A DNA stretch of 64,000 nucleotides, taken from positions 6,205,690-6,269,689 of the forward strand of contig CM034403.1 in assembly GCA_019925095.2 (NCBI GenBank), written 5' to 3'. This document shows, piece after piece, positions 32,770 to 43,937 of the stretch. The notes below the pieces were generated by a model, which made no database searches, was not told the origin of the DNA, and saw nothing but the letters and a program-made list of their open reading frames with translations. Position 1 is the first letter of the stretch. Each line of letters opens with the position of its first letter. Made by a program: the position numbers and the translations under genes. The DNA is from Dendrolimus kikuchii (lineage: Eukaryota; Arthropoda; Insecta; Lepidoptera; Lasiocampidae).

Positions 32770-33479
32770 GCTGCTTACGTCATAATTAATTACTATTAAT
32801 AAAATTTACAGACTAAGAAAGGGTTGATGAAATTTTAGATAGAAAAAGAAATAACAATATTTCTTAAAAATTACAATAATGCAGTCTATATAACATAAAA
32901 ATGAACGGAACATACAATGGAAAATGCAATTAAGTATTAAAAAAATACAACAAGCAAAAAAGTTTTAAAACGAAAACGAACGGCGGAAGACTTTTGAGAA
33001 TAAACCCTCAGGTACGAAGATTGGTCCTATAGCAATTGAAAAATATACGTCTTCTTTCAATGTACCGGTCATGCCCGATGCCCATATGTCACGTCTAGAT
33101 GATATGTGATTTCATATTACAATACTAATAAGTCGAGTCGGCTGCGCTCGCGCACCAGCGGGACACCTCGCCGGAGTTATTGCCCCGTGTTACTCTTAAT
33201 CGAAATGTACGAACTGCAATATATTAAATCGCTTACAGACTTGACTATTTACTAAACAATTTAATCAGTACATTCTCTAATAGTAACTGTTACGTCACGT
33301 ACGTTCGTGATAATCTGCCAATATTGAAAACACTTATTACAATCGGAGATGCATCTTACGAACATCAGGATATAGGTTTTAAATATTATCACATAGCAAT
33401 TAGAATTATTGTATATACATAGTCTTAAGTGACGTGGTCAATTAATTAAGCAAACAAACATCGAGAGTACGACTATTCT
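32770..33479. other. Gene-free A+T-rich DNA
   Basis: A small G+C-richer patch at 33,130-33,190 (GAGTCGGCTGCGCTCGCG); no gene recognised. Confidence 0.35.
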
Positions 33480-33715
33480 TCGTCTTATTGTGTACACTCG
33501 TGGAATGGAAATGTTGATCACCTTAAAGTGGACTTTTGCTTGCACGAGTACAAAACACAATATTGCCAACATTTTAATAAATGTTACGTTTATAAAATAC
33601 AGAAATGTGAAAAAAGAAAATTGCAATATTGACAATGACAGACGCTGAGATTAACAATAAGAAAGAAAAAGGATAGAATCGCTATGCTTAATAGAACTAT
33701 CAAAGATATTTAAAT
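33480..33715. repeat. Dispersed repeat, family G, copy 1
   Basis: GAATGGAAATGTTGATCACC, ACTTTTGCTTGCACGAGTAC, CCAACATTTTAATAAATG and GAGATTAACAATAAGAAA recur in order at 36,410-36,575, about 2.9 kb away in the same direction. Class unknown. Confidence 0.7.
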
Positions 33716-34179
33716 TTAGAACGTAATTACTCTATTTGAGTGAGTGATTATGTTCTAATTTTAAATATGTTTGTTTAATTTTGTAAGAAATGATTAAGAT
33801 AATCTAAACAAAACGTTAGTCAGTGTAATTACTGACTAACATTTTATTTAGACTATCCTAAATACTCCTTAACAAATCTTATCCATAGAAAGCACTCACG
33901 CGGCCAATATGACTGCCGGTGTGGGAACGTGTTAATTCGTTCCATTGTACGTACACTGCCTAACAATATGTTTAACTAGTACACGAAATTAAATTGTAAC
34001 AATCTTGTTACAATAAATTGTACATGCGAATAATCATTTATGATATGTTTAGAAAGTTCACATCTTCATATTTGTCTTGTAGAACTAATAACTTATCGCT
34101 GAGAGGCCAAGACTAGAGAGTCGCAACTTTTCTTGTTCACAGCATTTTTTATTACTGGAATAAAGTAGATATGCTGACA

Positions 34180-34454
34180 ACACCCCTGATGAAAAGTGGT
34201 TACCGTCCTCATTGGATATTTGCGACACCAAGAGTGCTGCCAATGTACTGTAATCCTTGAAAGGGAGACTGGAATCTGGCCATTAATGCCGAAATAAAAC
34301 TCAAGGTTATTGTGATAGCATACCCTGCACTAGAGGTGGTAACCATCCAGATAGGTAAATGCCCTACCAATTGGCTGTGGGTAGTTTTGTCACCTATTAA
34401 GAGAGGTTATTCAACTACAGAAATGATTACACTTTCTCCATTCCTGTACGGATA
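34180..34454 (-). repeat. Family A repeat, old copy
   Basis: Nearly full length but strongly diverged: AAAGTGGTTACCGTCCTCATTGG, GGGAGACTGGAATCTGGCC, TTGGCTGTGGGTAGTTTTG and TCCTGTACGGAT in order. Its divergence shows the family has been active over a long time. Confidence 0.8.
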
Positions 34455-34519
34455 ATCTTTAGATAGTTCTTTAAAACAATATTCTTTAGTTTTAATTTAT
34501 CCAAACGACTCATTGGCGT

Positions 34520-34615
34520 TTCAGGCGATCAGAGGGATGGTGTCTACGTTGAATGACGGATCAGTATGGCAACCCAACAAGGCAGCCTTCTGGGCACCTT
34601 TCTGTATTAGTTGAT
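34520..34615 (+). pseudogene. Family L LINE 3' fragment
   Basis: GGATCAGTATGGCAACCCAACAAGGCAGCC and TTCTGGGCACCTTTC match the 22,080-22,140 copy. Confidence 0.5.
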
Positions 34616-36075
34616 ATTGTTTTATATTTAAGTTGGATAGATCATCAAAAATGTCCCTCCTCTCAAAAATCTTATGAACTTAAAAGTTAGGGAACTTAAA
34701 AAACATATTCACAGAAAATTAATTTAATCAATGTAATTAATGATGTAAGTTTCGAGATATTTTGTGTTTTTGATTAAACAATTTTAGTACAAATTTGGTA
34801 ACGTATATCGCATCGCCAATTGAAATAAATAAAAAAAGATTAAAATTACCGTTATATTTTTTAATCCTGAAGTCTGACGCCATCCCTAATCTAAGTTTAT
34901 TTATATTTTCAATACATACTTTCCTTTAAAAATTCATGCATGTTAATTTAATACTTTTGGAAATACCTGTGGTAATACACAAATCAAACGAGTAACAGTT
35001 GACATATAAGTATAACAAAACTGTTTAAAACCTCTATTTCAGCAGATTGTAATAATTGCTTAGCTGGTGTTTGTGCGTCTATCTATATAATGAAAAATGC
35101 ACTTCATTTGAACTATATTTTGTAATGATTAAATATAATATTTCACATCAACAGTTCAATAGCAACTGACGATATTATTAGACACATGGTCTTATTATAA
35201 AATGAGGCTTCCATACAGCCAGTGACTATGTAGGTTCCCTACGAAAACTAAAAAAGTCTGTGTTTGCCATTTGATATTGGAACCCTAAAAATATCGTATA
35301 ATAGAAATATTTCACATGATCAAACACTTCCTCCTTCACCGTCGAGGGCATCTTATCAATAATGTCGCCTACAAGTTAAGAACATTCAATCACCCAATAA
35401 TGTGCAATACAGTGTATTACAACGTTACAACGACCAAAAGCTCAATTCAAAAAGAGACTAAAACACCTAAAACAATTTCCAACTCTACATACATACTCTA
35501 AGGTTTGTTATTAAGTGTTCTACTTTCATTAGAAAAAAGAACATGCATTTTTATTTTGTAACTTACATTAATCTATTTTAGACTTTGTAGCTTTTATTAT
35601 TAAGGTTGGTTTTGGTTTAACAGTGTGAAGTATGAAAAGGGGAAACAGGGTAAACACCGTCATATCAAGTGAGCACATGAGAGGGAAGTGAAAATGTGTG
35701 GGAAAAGCGGATATAGACGTTTATCGTCGGATTTTTCACTTGATTTGCTCGTGACAAATCTGAGGGCTTAACGCAACCGCTTTAACATGACCCGTGACTT
35801 TGAGGTTTTGAGGTCAATTTTGGGATTGAGATACGTGTCATGGCATACTGGTTACTGTGTTGATGTAAGGGTATGTCGATTTATTGCCGTTTATTCGGCA
35901 AAGGGGAAGGTTTATCTTTTTCTATTTGACGTAATTTTCTCCTTAACATGAGGTTTGTGGGCGTTTTATTGCTTTATTTTGGTATCGCTTTGGGCTGTCG
36001 CGTGAACAGATTGTCGTCGCATCTTTGTATATTTGACTTTGTATTTATTATTCACAGCAACTCTAATTGATAGGC
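34616..36075. other. Gene-free DNA
   Basis: 35,640-36,060 is less A+T-rich than its surroundings, but no frame is maintained. Confidence 0.35.
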
Positions 36076-36077
36076 CC

Positions 36078-36225
36078 AAAAATGTGGGCTTAATTTTGTG
36101 AAGGATGACATGCACATCAATGGTCTCAAAAGAAGGGTTGCCCAAGGTCGCGGGAATTAAAAATAAAAAGTAGGAAGGCAGATCCTAGGCTTCAAAACAA
36201 ACGCTCAGAATGCAACTAAGATTTA
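36078..36225 (+). pseudogene. Remnant of a LINE reverse-transcriptase C-terminus
   Basis: The reading VKDDMHINGLKRRVAQGRGN, and after a frameshift RKADPRLQ, resemble the VKDDM...ADP ending common in LINE polyproteins of this type. Only ~40 codons remain. Confidence 0.45.
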
Positions 36226-36409
36226 CGACGGATGATGATGAATCACAGCAACTAGCAGTCTGTATATGTTAAACTCCTAGTCTAATCTAAATAAGGGTAG
36301 CAGACATTTAAAATATAAACGTGTGAATATGCAGCTATTAAGAAATAATAACATACTTTGTTTTTGGAAAACTTACCCGTGTGACTCTTGATCGCATAAT
36401 TGGTGCAAT

Positions 36410-36575
36410 TGCTAGTACAGTTGCGGAATGAAAATGTTCGTCACCTTAAAATCGACTTTTGCTTGCACGAGTACAAGAAATAATACTCCCAACATTTTAA
36501 AAAATGTTACATTTATAAAAAGAGATTAACAATAAGAAACAAATAAAATATAATCACTATGATTAATATAAATAT
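36410..36575. repeat. Dispersed repeat, family G, copy 2
   Basis: Matches 33,480-33,715 in the same orientation with an internal deletion after ATGTTACATTTATAAAA. Confidence 0.7.
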
Positions 36576-37410
36576 TAAAACCAATAAAAAGCTTTTACAT
36601 GTCTAAACAATCTTTTTAGCAAGATAGAAAATAAACTACTTTGATCTAAGTAATTTTAATCTTTATTATCAAATAGTTAAACATTATTTTTTTATGGAAC
36701 AGTCTGTTCTGTGACTTAAATTGAAAAGGTAACATGTGCTCGCGCAATGTTAAAAGAATCAATTTGAAAACTAGCCTACATTTTCATACAACGACTGTAC
36801 ATTCTTTCCGGTCTGGGTGTACTTTGTGTCTTTCATTTATGTTTATAACTTCGCAGAGACATATCGCTTCACTTTGATCATCTCTAATCTGCCCAATTTC
36901 TTAATATTAAGCGTATTAATAACTTAATTAATCCGAGCAGTCATTATCAGTGCGCGGAATGACAACTTTAAATATTACCTAACATTGTAATACATGTCAT
37001 AATATTAACTAGATGAAACCTAATTTTAATTACATATGGATATTTATCGTCTATGATCATTATTATATTAGTTAACAGTATATTACTTTGTAAGCTCAAA
37101 CTTAGGGTTGTCATACAATTTAATTTTAAGAAATTTGTCAATTTATGATAACAAATTGTCATAATGAATTTTACCTAAAATTGTCCTGATTATTTTATTT
37201 TACTTTAACTTGTGGTTTCAGTGACGTGGTTTTGAATTGTGATCCGAAGCATGCTCCCTGTAGACTTTTTTTGGAGCTAATATGCATATATATATCTACA
37301 TACGTCTTAAGAAACCGTCCAGCCCTTATTATGGTATTACCATACATTTCCCCAAGACGAAGAGACCCATAACCAGAAGTGGAACATTTATAAATGAATA
37401 AAAAAAAATT
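36576..37410. other. Gene-free A+T-rich DNA
   Basis: No gene or repeat seen. Confidence 0.35.
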
Positions 37411-37414
37411 ATAT

Positions 37415-37500
37415 ACTAATGGATCAGCGTTGCCGTACAACGTGGAAATACGGCCAGTATTTTGGGAACGCTTCCTATCAACAGCAATCATAAAATAGAA
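37415..37500 (+). pseudogene. Family L LINE 3' fragment
   Basis: CAGCGTTGCCGTACAACGTGG and ATACGGCCAGTATTTTGGGAACG correspond to the ISIAIQRGN...LGT end of the family L protein. Confidence 0.6.
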
Positions 37501-38082
37501 AATACGTTTATAATAGTATTTAATTTTTAAGATAGTTTAATTTATAATATAGTATTATTTTAGTGTATAGTATATTTCAATAAAAAAAACATTGTGGGGC
37601 GATATAACCCACCGGTAATAAGCTGGTAATTGTGGACTGTATGGGAGAGATATGTATGACCTAGATCCTTGTACTATAAAAGTAGAAGCTCCACCAACCT
37701 TGAGATCCGCCCTCTCCTGGCTCGGTTCAGGTTGCACGCAAGTACAGCACACGGCACTGAATTCACGCGTCTTTAGAGCAAACACTTCGTCCTTCGTACA
37801 AAGTTTTATGGATAGTACTTGGCACGGCCAGTAATCACAACAAATTGATTAGTTTTTGAAAAGGTATTAAGCGCACGGCGCGGTGTCGTTCCCGTCAAAA
37901 CTCTGACTCAACTCCAAAATGGCTGCCCTAACCCTGCTCTTCATCGGCCGTCGCCTAACACAGAAAGAGGGTAGATCTCAAAATCAATGGAGCGATATTC
38001 TACCTACTTCATACTAGGCAAGGACCGAACAATCATGGAAAAGTTAAAAAACATTTCTGTTACAAAATGTTGAAAGAAAATG

Positions 38083-38500
38083 GTTAGACATTTCGCCAAA
38101 CGTTTAGTAGACGTCACACGCGACCAGATGGCGGCTGGCGTCTATTTTGCTCAAAGATTAAGCGTTGATATACAATGCAAAAGTGGATGGATGCAGAAGT
38201 CGTGGAAGGCCACGACACACCTTCCATGATCAAATTGATCGTGTACTAGCAGAAGGTGATGTCAGGAGCCTTAAGAACAGACGAGCTTGCATGACAAGAG
38301 TTATGAATGTCAAAGAGGCAAGTGAGGTGTGTAAGAATAAGCCTAAATGGCACTCTGTTGTTCGTGCCTACCCCGCGAGGGAGCTGGCGTGAAGTTATGT
38401 ATGTATGTATGTATTAAGCGTTGCTATACAACATGGCAACGCCGTCAACTTTCTGGGAACGTTCTCGGTAAGTGACACTGCTTTGGGACCAATATTTTAG
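38083..38500 (+). pseudogene. Family L LINE C-terminus interrupted by a family R LINE
   Basis: Before the interruption: HFAKRLVDVTRDQMAAGVYF then AQRLSV. After it: IQHGNAVNFLGTFSVSD and a stop at about 38,500. Without the 237-bp insertion the two parts form one collinear C-terminal region, so the host element is an older, 5'-truncated copy. Confidence 0.8.
38176..38412 (+). mobile_element. LINE family R 3' end inserted in a LINE, with 11-19-bp target duplication
   Basis: ATTAAGCGTTG occurs at 38157-38167 and 38413-38423. The match continues to 18 of 19 bp (GTTG[A/C]TATACAA). The insert encodes NAKVDGCRSRGRPRHTF to the stop after YPARELA and ends in the ATGT tail. It is nearly identical to the copy at 8,725-9,184 over the shared part. 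Confidence 0.9.
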
Positions 38501-38639
38501 CTTTACGTATTTTTCCCTTTTTTATTCAGTTTTAATTTTTAATATAGTATAGTTTGTAGTTTATTTTGTATCAATAAATATAAAATAATTGAAAGCTCAA
38601 AAAGAAAAGAAAATTGATAATAGAGTGATGTAGAATAGT

Positions 38640-38795
38640 GTAATTCGTGGTGGTTCAGTGATTTATATCACATCGAGATTACTGATATTTCAAACCCGAC
38701 AAGTCTTCGTGCGCGAGGGTGGTAGGTATACTATCCATGCCCCATAAAATGAGAAGGCTCACGCCCAGCATTGGATCGTTTATGATCTCTACGAG
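38640..38795 (+). mobile_element. tRNA-derived SINE, family N, shortened copy
   Basis: TTCGTGGTGGTTCAGTGATT is a tRNA-like head. GGTAGGTATACTATCC and GAAGGCTCACGCCCAGCATTGG are the reverse of words in the copies at 29,770 and 46,825. The middle of the element is deleted. Confidence 0.6.
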
Positions 38796-39041
38796 TATGA
38801 CAAATTACAGTGCACAATGTAAGATCAAATAATGTTAAACAGCCCACTCGACAACCCTGAAATGTATCATAATAGTAAACAATGAAATTTCAAAATTAAT
38901 TGCTACAATACAACGTAAATTATGAACTGCGCCTCGTAAGGTATTGGCAAGCGGTTTCGAAACTTACGTGGGCGAAAAGTGACAAATATATGTTTCTATA
39001 TATAAAACCTAAGTTTGATAAAGAAGCCCTTAAGATGACCA

Positions 39042-39525
39042 AAATAACGTATTTTTCAACACACTTGCTCATAAAGTGGTCACCGCAATTAGGCACAGAA
39101 TGACACCCATTATCAAACTGTGAGTAAAAAACATTATAACTCACTAGTGAGTTATAGATTTTTTTTTTATTGGTTGAGTAGCTTTGTTCTTAAAAAAGTT
39201 TTTATTAAAAAAAAAAAGATCGTGTTCTATAGAACAAATAAATTAATGTTCCTATTGCTTGCTCATTTCATGCAACTTCTTATTTAAATAGATAATTTTA
39301 ACTCGTACGTGTTTAATAAATAAAACTTTCACTCATATATAACTTTTTTTTATCTACTAAATAAAATGAGTTTTTGTTGTTATTTTATTCACAAGTGTGT
39401 TGAAAAACGTCGTATGATACACATGTGTATTGATGATTACCGTCCTCGGCTCTCTTAAGACCCTCGCCTACGGCTCGAGTCTCAATGGCGCCTCGGCGGT
39501 AATCACCAATGTTACACACTAGTAC
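39042..39525. mobile_element. Inverted-repeat region with several palindromes
   Basis: ACGTATTTTTCAACACACTTG (39,045) faces CAAGTGTGTTGAAAAACGT (39,391) with one extra base. Inside lies a perfect 22-bp palindrome at 39,135-39,156. To the right, TGATTACCGTCCTCGG faces CCTCGGCGGTAATCACC (about 39,435-39,510). It probably represents one or two decayed DNA transposons. No transposase seen. Confidence 0.55.
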
Positions 39526-39647
39526 CATAATGTACTATTATCATCATCCATAACGTAACAGCTTCTTTGATTTGTGATGTCATAAATATTACTAGTTCGA
39601 AATCGAACTCATCAAACTGTTTAGATGATGATGATTAATTATTGTTT

Positions 39648-39963
39648 ATTTTATTTTTTATTGCAGGAGTTCAGCAGACAGTCAGACGGCCCACTAGATG
39701 GAAAGCGGTTACCATTGCCTATGGACATTTGCAACAACAAAGGTGCTACAAATGCGCTGCTGCTCTCTCAAAGGAGACTGGAACCTGGTTACTAATGCCG
39801 GAACACAACACAAGGTTGTTATGGCGGCATACTCTAGACCAGGGGTGGTCGCCATCCAGTCGAGCAAATACTCTACCACCTGGCTGTGGGTTGTTTAGTC
39901 GCCTCTTACGACAGGCCGCCGGGCCGCAGGAAATTGTATTCTTTCTCCGTTCCTGCACGGATA
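39648..39963 (-). repeat. Family A repeat, copy 11
   Basis: Full length, TTGCAGGAGTTCAGCAG to TGCACGGAT, near-consensus. Frames at 39642-40028 (+) and 39746-40129 (-) pass through it. Confidence 0.88.
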
Positions 39964-40056
39964 AATTACAAGTGAAAATAAGTTTTACAATAATTAGAAT
40001 TACTTTTATCATAAAGTATTTCAATTGATATGATAGTAAGTTATTTAAAAAAAAAA

Positions 40057-40343
40057 TCCATTTGTACAGATAAATAAAATTGAAATGTCTGTTTGTAATG
40101 TTAAAATAACAGCTTTTTACTGAATGCATATAAAAGTAATTACGGTACTTGTATCAAAAAATCTATTTTTATAATTTTTGTCTGTCTGTTGGTGTGGGTG
40201 TTCTGGCTAATCTCTAAAAGGGCTGGATAGATTTTGACGCGACTTTCACTGGCACATAGCTGATGGTATAAGGCGTAACTTAGGCTACTTTCTTGGGTTC
40301 CGCGAAAAAAAATCCACACGGACGAATTCGCGGGCACAGCTAG
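40057..40343 (+). mobile_element. Helitron-like element, family H, copy 2
   Basis: Starts A|TCCATTTGTACAGATAAAT and ends ATTCGCGGGCACAGCTAG. The base after CTAG is G rather than T. The body words GGCTAATCTCTAAAAGGGCTGG and TTTTGACGCGACTTTCACTGG are shared with the three minus-strand copies. Confidence 0.7.
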
Positions 40344-40477
40344 GTGTAGATATTTTTTTACAGTATTTATTATCGTGAAATGACTAAAATATACCACATA
40401 TAACTGAGTATAATTATTAGATTATTACAGGTCCATTTTTTCGAAAGCATTTCTGTATGCAAGAACTTTGTAATTTT

Positions 40478-40737
40478 ACGATGTCAGAATTTTTTTCGCC
40501 GAACCCAAAAAAAGTAGCCTAAGTTATTCCTTATAACATCAATGATCTGCCAGTGAAAGGCCCATCAAAATCGGTCTAGCCGCTTCAGAGATTAGCCGGA
40601 ACATCCAAACAAACAGATAGTCAAAAATTTTTAAAATGATTTTTTTATATTAGTACCTTATATACTGTCATATTCATTCGGTAGAAAACTGTTATTTTGA
40701 CTTTACAAACAGATACTTCAATTTTATTTATCTGAAT
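40478..40737 (-). mobile_element. Helitron-like element, family H, copy 3
   Basis: Facing copy 2 from about 135 bp away: AGTAGCCTAAGTTATTCC, GCCCATCAAAATCGGTC and CAGATACTTCAATTTTATTTATCTG. Its 3' terminal CTAG is missing. Confidence 0.65.
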
Positions 40738-41460
40738 ATATGTGCGACATGTACCTATATCAAAACCATGAAAATCTGTTCATACCCAAGGTTGTGTAGA
40801 GAGAGGAAAGTATACAAACAAACATACAAAGTCATTTTCTTATTCATATCCCATTTAACACTGAACAGACTTTAATAAAGTTTGATAACACTGCAATACT
40901 TATTACGTTAAAATTTATTAACAAGAAACAATTCAACCTCTTAATTACATAATATATTTATTCTATGTTACTTTATCGTAAAAATTATCTGTCTGACTAA
41001 ATAAAGCTGGCTGCACACCGGGCAAGTGTTTATGGACATTCGCTATAAAGGGTTGCATTTCACGCCTCCTTACTCCAAAACCAAGTTATATTTGCGTTTG
41101 AAATATTAGATTCTGATTAAAATATCAACTTTATCACATTAAAGATTAGGGTCATGTAAGGTTCTGAAAGTGGTAGTATTATTGTGGTAATGTCTAGTAT
41201 TGGAGAGAACGTAAAACTTACGTGGAGCACGCTTGAAAAGTTTTATAGAGCTTAAAGTTTACAGTTAGGAAAGTGTAAAAGGGAATTTTTGATATGAAAT
41301 TTCACTTAATTCGACGTCCCGAAGCTCGTTTCATGTTCAAGCGTCTTTTGCTTAGCAAAGTGTTTTGTCCGATAACTTTGTACTATAAAGACTGAAGTAG
41401 TAGTAGTTTTTCTTCTATGTAAATTCAGGATCTAGTATTAGGGTTTTGATCCCTTAAAAT
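40738..41460. other. Gene-free A+T-rich DNA
   Basis: No gene or repeat seen. Confidence 0.35.
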
Positions 41461-41466
41461 TCGTCA

Positions 41467-41975
41467 TCAGCGATTCGCAGTCCATTGCTGGACGTAGGCC
41501 TCTCCAAGACGGCGCCACTAATCCCTGTCCTCTGATTTCCTCATCCATCGCCTACCGGCGACCTTGCACGGGTCGTCGGTCCATCGGGCTGAAGGGCGTC
41601 CGACACTATGTTTACCGAGACGCGGTCTCCACTCCAGAACTCGTCTGATCCATCGGCCATCGGTCCTGCGGCAGATGTGACCGGCCCACTGCCACTTCAA
41701 CTTGCTAATTTCGAGCTATGTCGGTTACCTTGGTTCTTTTACGGATATCCTCATTTCTAATTTTATAGCTCAATATAGCTCGTTCCATAGCCTTTGAGCG
41801 ACTTGGAACTTGTGGACCAATCCTACCGTCAGTGTCCATGTCTCGACCCCGTAGGTCAGGACGGGGAGGACACACTGCTCGAAGACTTTTGTCTTAAAGC
41901 ATTGCGGAATGGTTGACGAGAAGACTTGACGAAGCCCACTGAATGCTGCCCTTAAAATAGCGCAGAATAGAATAT
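41467..41975 (-). pseudogene. RTE-like LINE reverse-transcriptase C-terminal remnant (family K)
   Basis: Reading on the minus strand: LRQVFSSTIPQCFKTKVFEQ, CVLPVLTYGVETWTL, KWQWAGHICRRTDGRW, SVGRPSARWTDD and WMRKSEDRD, then a C-terminus like that at 22,640-22,860. The VLPVLTYGVETWTL and WAGHI words are typical of the region after the reverse-transcriptase core in RTE/BovB-like LINEs. Stops and shifts separate the blocks, so it is dead. The frames at 41,518-41,700 and 41,770-42,024 are its two longest surviving parts. Confidence 0.8.
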
Positions 41976-41977
41976 AT

Positions 41978-42088
41978 GTAATCGGCAGGCAAACACACAT
42001 ATTGTATATCCCCAAATTAAGCAAGCTTGGCTTGTGTTATGGGTAATATACAAGAACTACTTTGGGGCCGATCCCAGACACTTATATT
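41978..42088 (-). repeat. Dispersed repeat, family D
   Basis: GGCAGGCAAACACACATATTG, TATATCCCCAAATTAAGC and GGGGCCGATCCCAGACAC reversed match 9,300-9,445. Confidence 0.65.
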
Positions 42089-42089
42089 T

Positions 42090-42555
42090 TTATAAATGAA
42101 GTATTTGAGAAGAAATACCTTTTTATTATCACCATCTAATCTAATAATATAACTAATAAGTAATTTAAATATAACCTAAATTAACTAAGAGTATTTATAT
42201 TAAGAATGTGTCCATTAACACTTCTTATTGTCTCTAATAAGGCGAAGACACTTTATTCATGTGTTCTTTATTAATAGCTAGCACATTTCACTACACTTTT
42301 GGTTTGTTTATAGCACTAGTTCAAATGGCTTTATCCTTTTGAGCCTTCTCGTTATGTCCGTGTTGTCGACGAGCTGGATCGTCTCGACATTCACGTGATG
42401 ATCAAGTCGATGCTCGAGACCACAATAAATAACGCAGAGAATTCGTTTCATAACCATACCAGAATCAAATCCGAAGCCTCTGCGTTGCAGTGAAGTAGGT
42501 CGGTAAAGACTTAGCCCACTCAACCCCACAGGCCGTACTTTATTGCATAACATTA
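42090..42555. other. Gene-free DNA
   Basis: No gene or repeat recognised. Confidence 0.35.
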
Positions 42556-42564
42556 GATATAATT

Positions 42565-42645
42565 AAAGAAGTTAAAGTACAAAAAACAATAGGCGGTATT
42601 ATCACTAAAAGAAATTTCTTCCAGACAATCTTAGGGTGGATAAGA
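42565..42645 (-). mobile_element. LINE 3' end, family T, fragment
   Basis: CAATAGGCGGTATTATCAC and TTTCTTCCAGACAATC are the reverse of the GATAAGACCGCC and GTCTGGAAGAGA words. Confidence 0.55.
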
Positions 42646-42711
42646 AAAATTTGTAAAACGTGGGTTTTGTTATATAATTATGGATGATTACCCTTAAATA
42701 ACTAAACTTAA

Positions 42712-43176
42712 TGTTACGAATTGCAGGACTCGAATTAAAATGCCGTTAGAATTACTATAGAATTTATTAGAACTATACAAACACTTACATATAACACAGG
42801 TACAAATATAACTGCACACAATCAGTTCAAACGTAATACGCGATTCAATAACACGCGCAAAGTCCGTCACTATATAGATTATCAAATGTACACACGTCTT
42901 GTCTTGCTGCTGATTATCGCTTGACTGCCGATCTTTCCATTGGGCCATTGCTTTATACACCGATACAATATGGCTGCCCGCCCGCGTAAATCGAATTTCT
43001 TAGAATCAGTTCGACACACCTATCTAATGACTGCCAGAAAAGATTGAAATACACAATAGGCTGTTTTCTAATTACAAATTTAAAACACAACGTAAACCAA
43101 AGAAGTCCAAATGCGGAAAGTTAATAAAGTGTGTGTTTTATGGTAGGCGTGCATCCACTTTTGTCGGCGTGTAACA
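42712..43176 (-). mobile_element. Solo LTR, family S, copy 2 (465 bp)
   Basis: On the plus strand it reads TGTTAC...GTAACA, flanked by TTAA at 42708-42711 and 43177-43180. In the sense (minus) direction it contains a TATA-like GTGTATAAAGC (about 42,955), CGGACTTTGCGCGTGTTATTG and CTAATAAATTCTATAG. Solo; no internal region. Confidence 0.88.
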
Positions 43177-43368
43177 TTAATGCGAAAAAGAATGTTTGTG
43201 ATCCCAATTGGGGTCACCACAAGTGTTAATGAGTTTATTTTCAAATTTTGACTCACTTGGTTTAAAAAATAGTCGTGGTAGCACTGTGAGTACGGTACTT
43301 GCATCTAACTCAATGCTATGTGTTCGTATCTGGGCGTGGAATATGTACCTTTTAGGCCATTTACTTAA

Positions 43369-43592
43369 TGAGCATTTTTTTTTATTCCAGGAGTTCAGCA
43401 GACAGGCAGACGGCCCACTTGATGGAAAGCGGTTATCATAGCTTATGGACATTTGCAACACCAAAGGTGCTACAAATGCGCTGCGGCTCTCTTAAGGGAG
43501 ACTGGAACCTGGTCAGTAATGCCGGAACACAACTCATAGTTGTTATGGAGACATACCTTATACGGGGGGTGGTAGCTATCCAGTCGGCAGCA
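43369..43592 (-). repeat. Family A repeat, 5'-truncated copy
   Basis: Tail end intact (T tract, CCAGGAGTTCAGCAG), but it stops at GGTAGCTATCCAGTCGG, about 100 bp short of the usual end. TTGCAG is changed to TTCCAG. Confidence 0.8.
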
Positions 43593-43799
43593 TGTTGTTA
43601 CAAGTAATGAATGCTGGTTATAAATAAAAAATATCATGAAGAAACCTAAATAAACAAATTATAAGTGTAAGTCTCAAACACTACCCGTAAAGGTGAGACA
43701 GGTAAAATCACTTTTCATTAAATAAAAGTGGTGATTTGTGTAGAGTATATTACACTTTAATAATTTTTTTGTGTCATATTATATGCGCGTTAATTCATA

Positions 43800-43937
43800 A
43801 GTATAGAAAGATAGATAGATAACACTTTAATGCACACCAAAATAAACAAATATAAAAACAAAATGCATAATTACAATACTTCTTTGTAAAACAACAGGCG
43901 GCCTTATCGCTAAAAGCAATCTCTTCCAGGCAAGCTA
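43800..43937 (-). mobile_element. LINE 3' end, family T
   Basis: AGATAGATAGATAACACTTTAATG to GGCGGCCTTATCGC and CAATCTCTTCCAGGCAAGC, the reverse of family T with its ATCT tail. Confidence 0.75.

Noticed and set aside
37652..37834. A 60-codon frame between two LINE scraps
   Set aside because: Overlapping frames on both strands and no recognised motif; probably repeat-derived.
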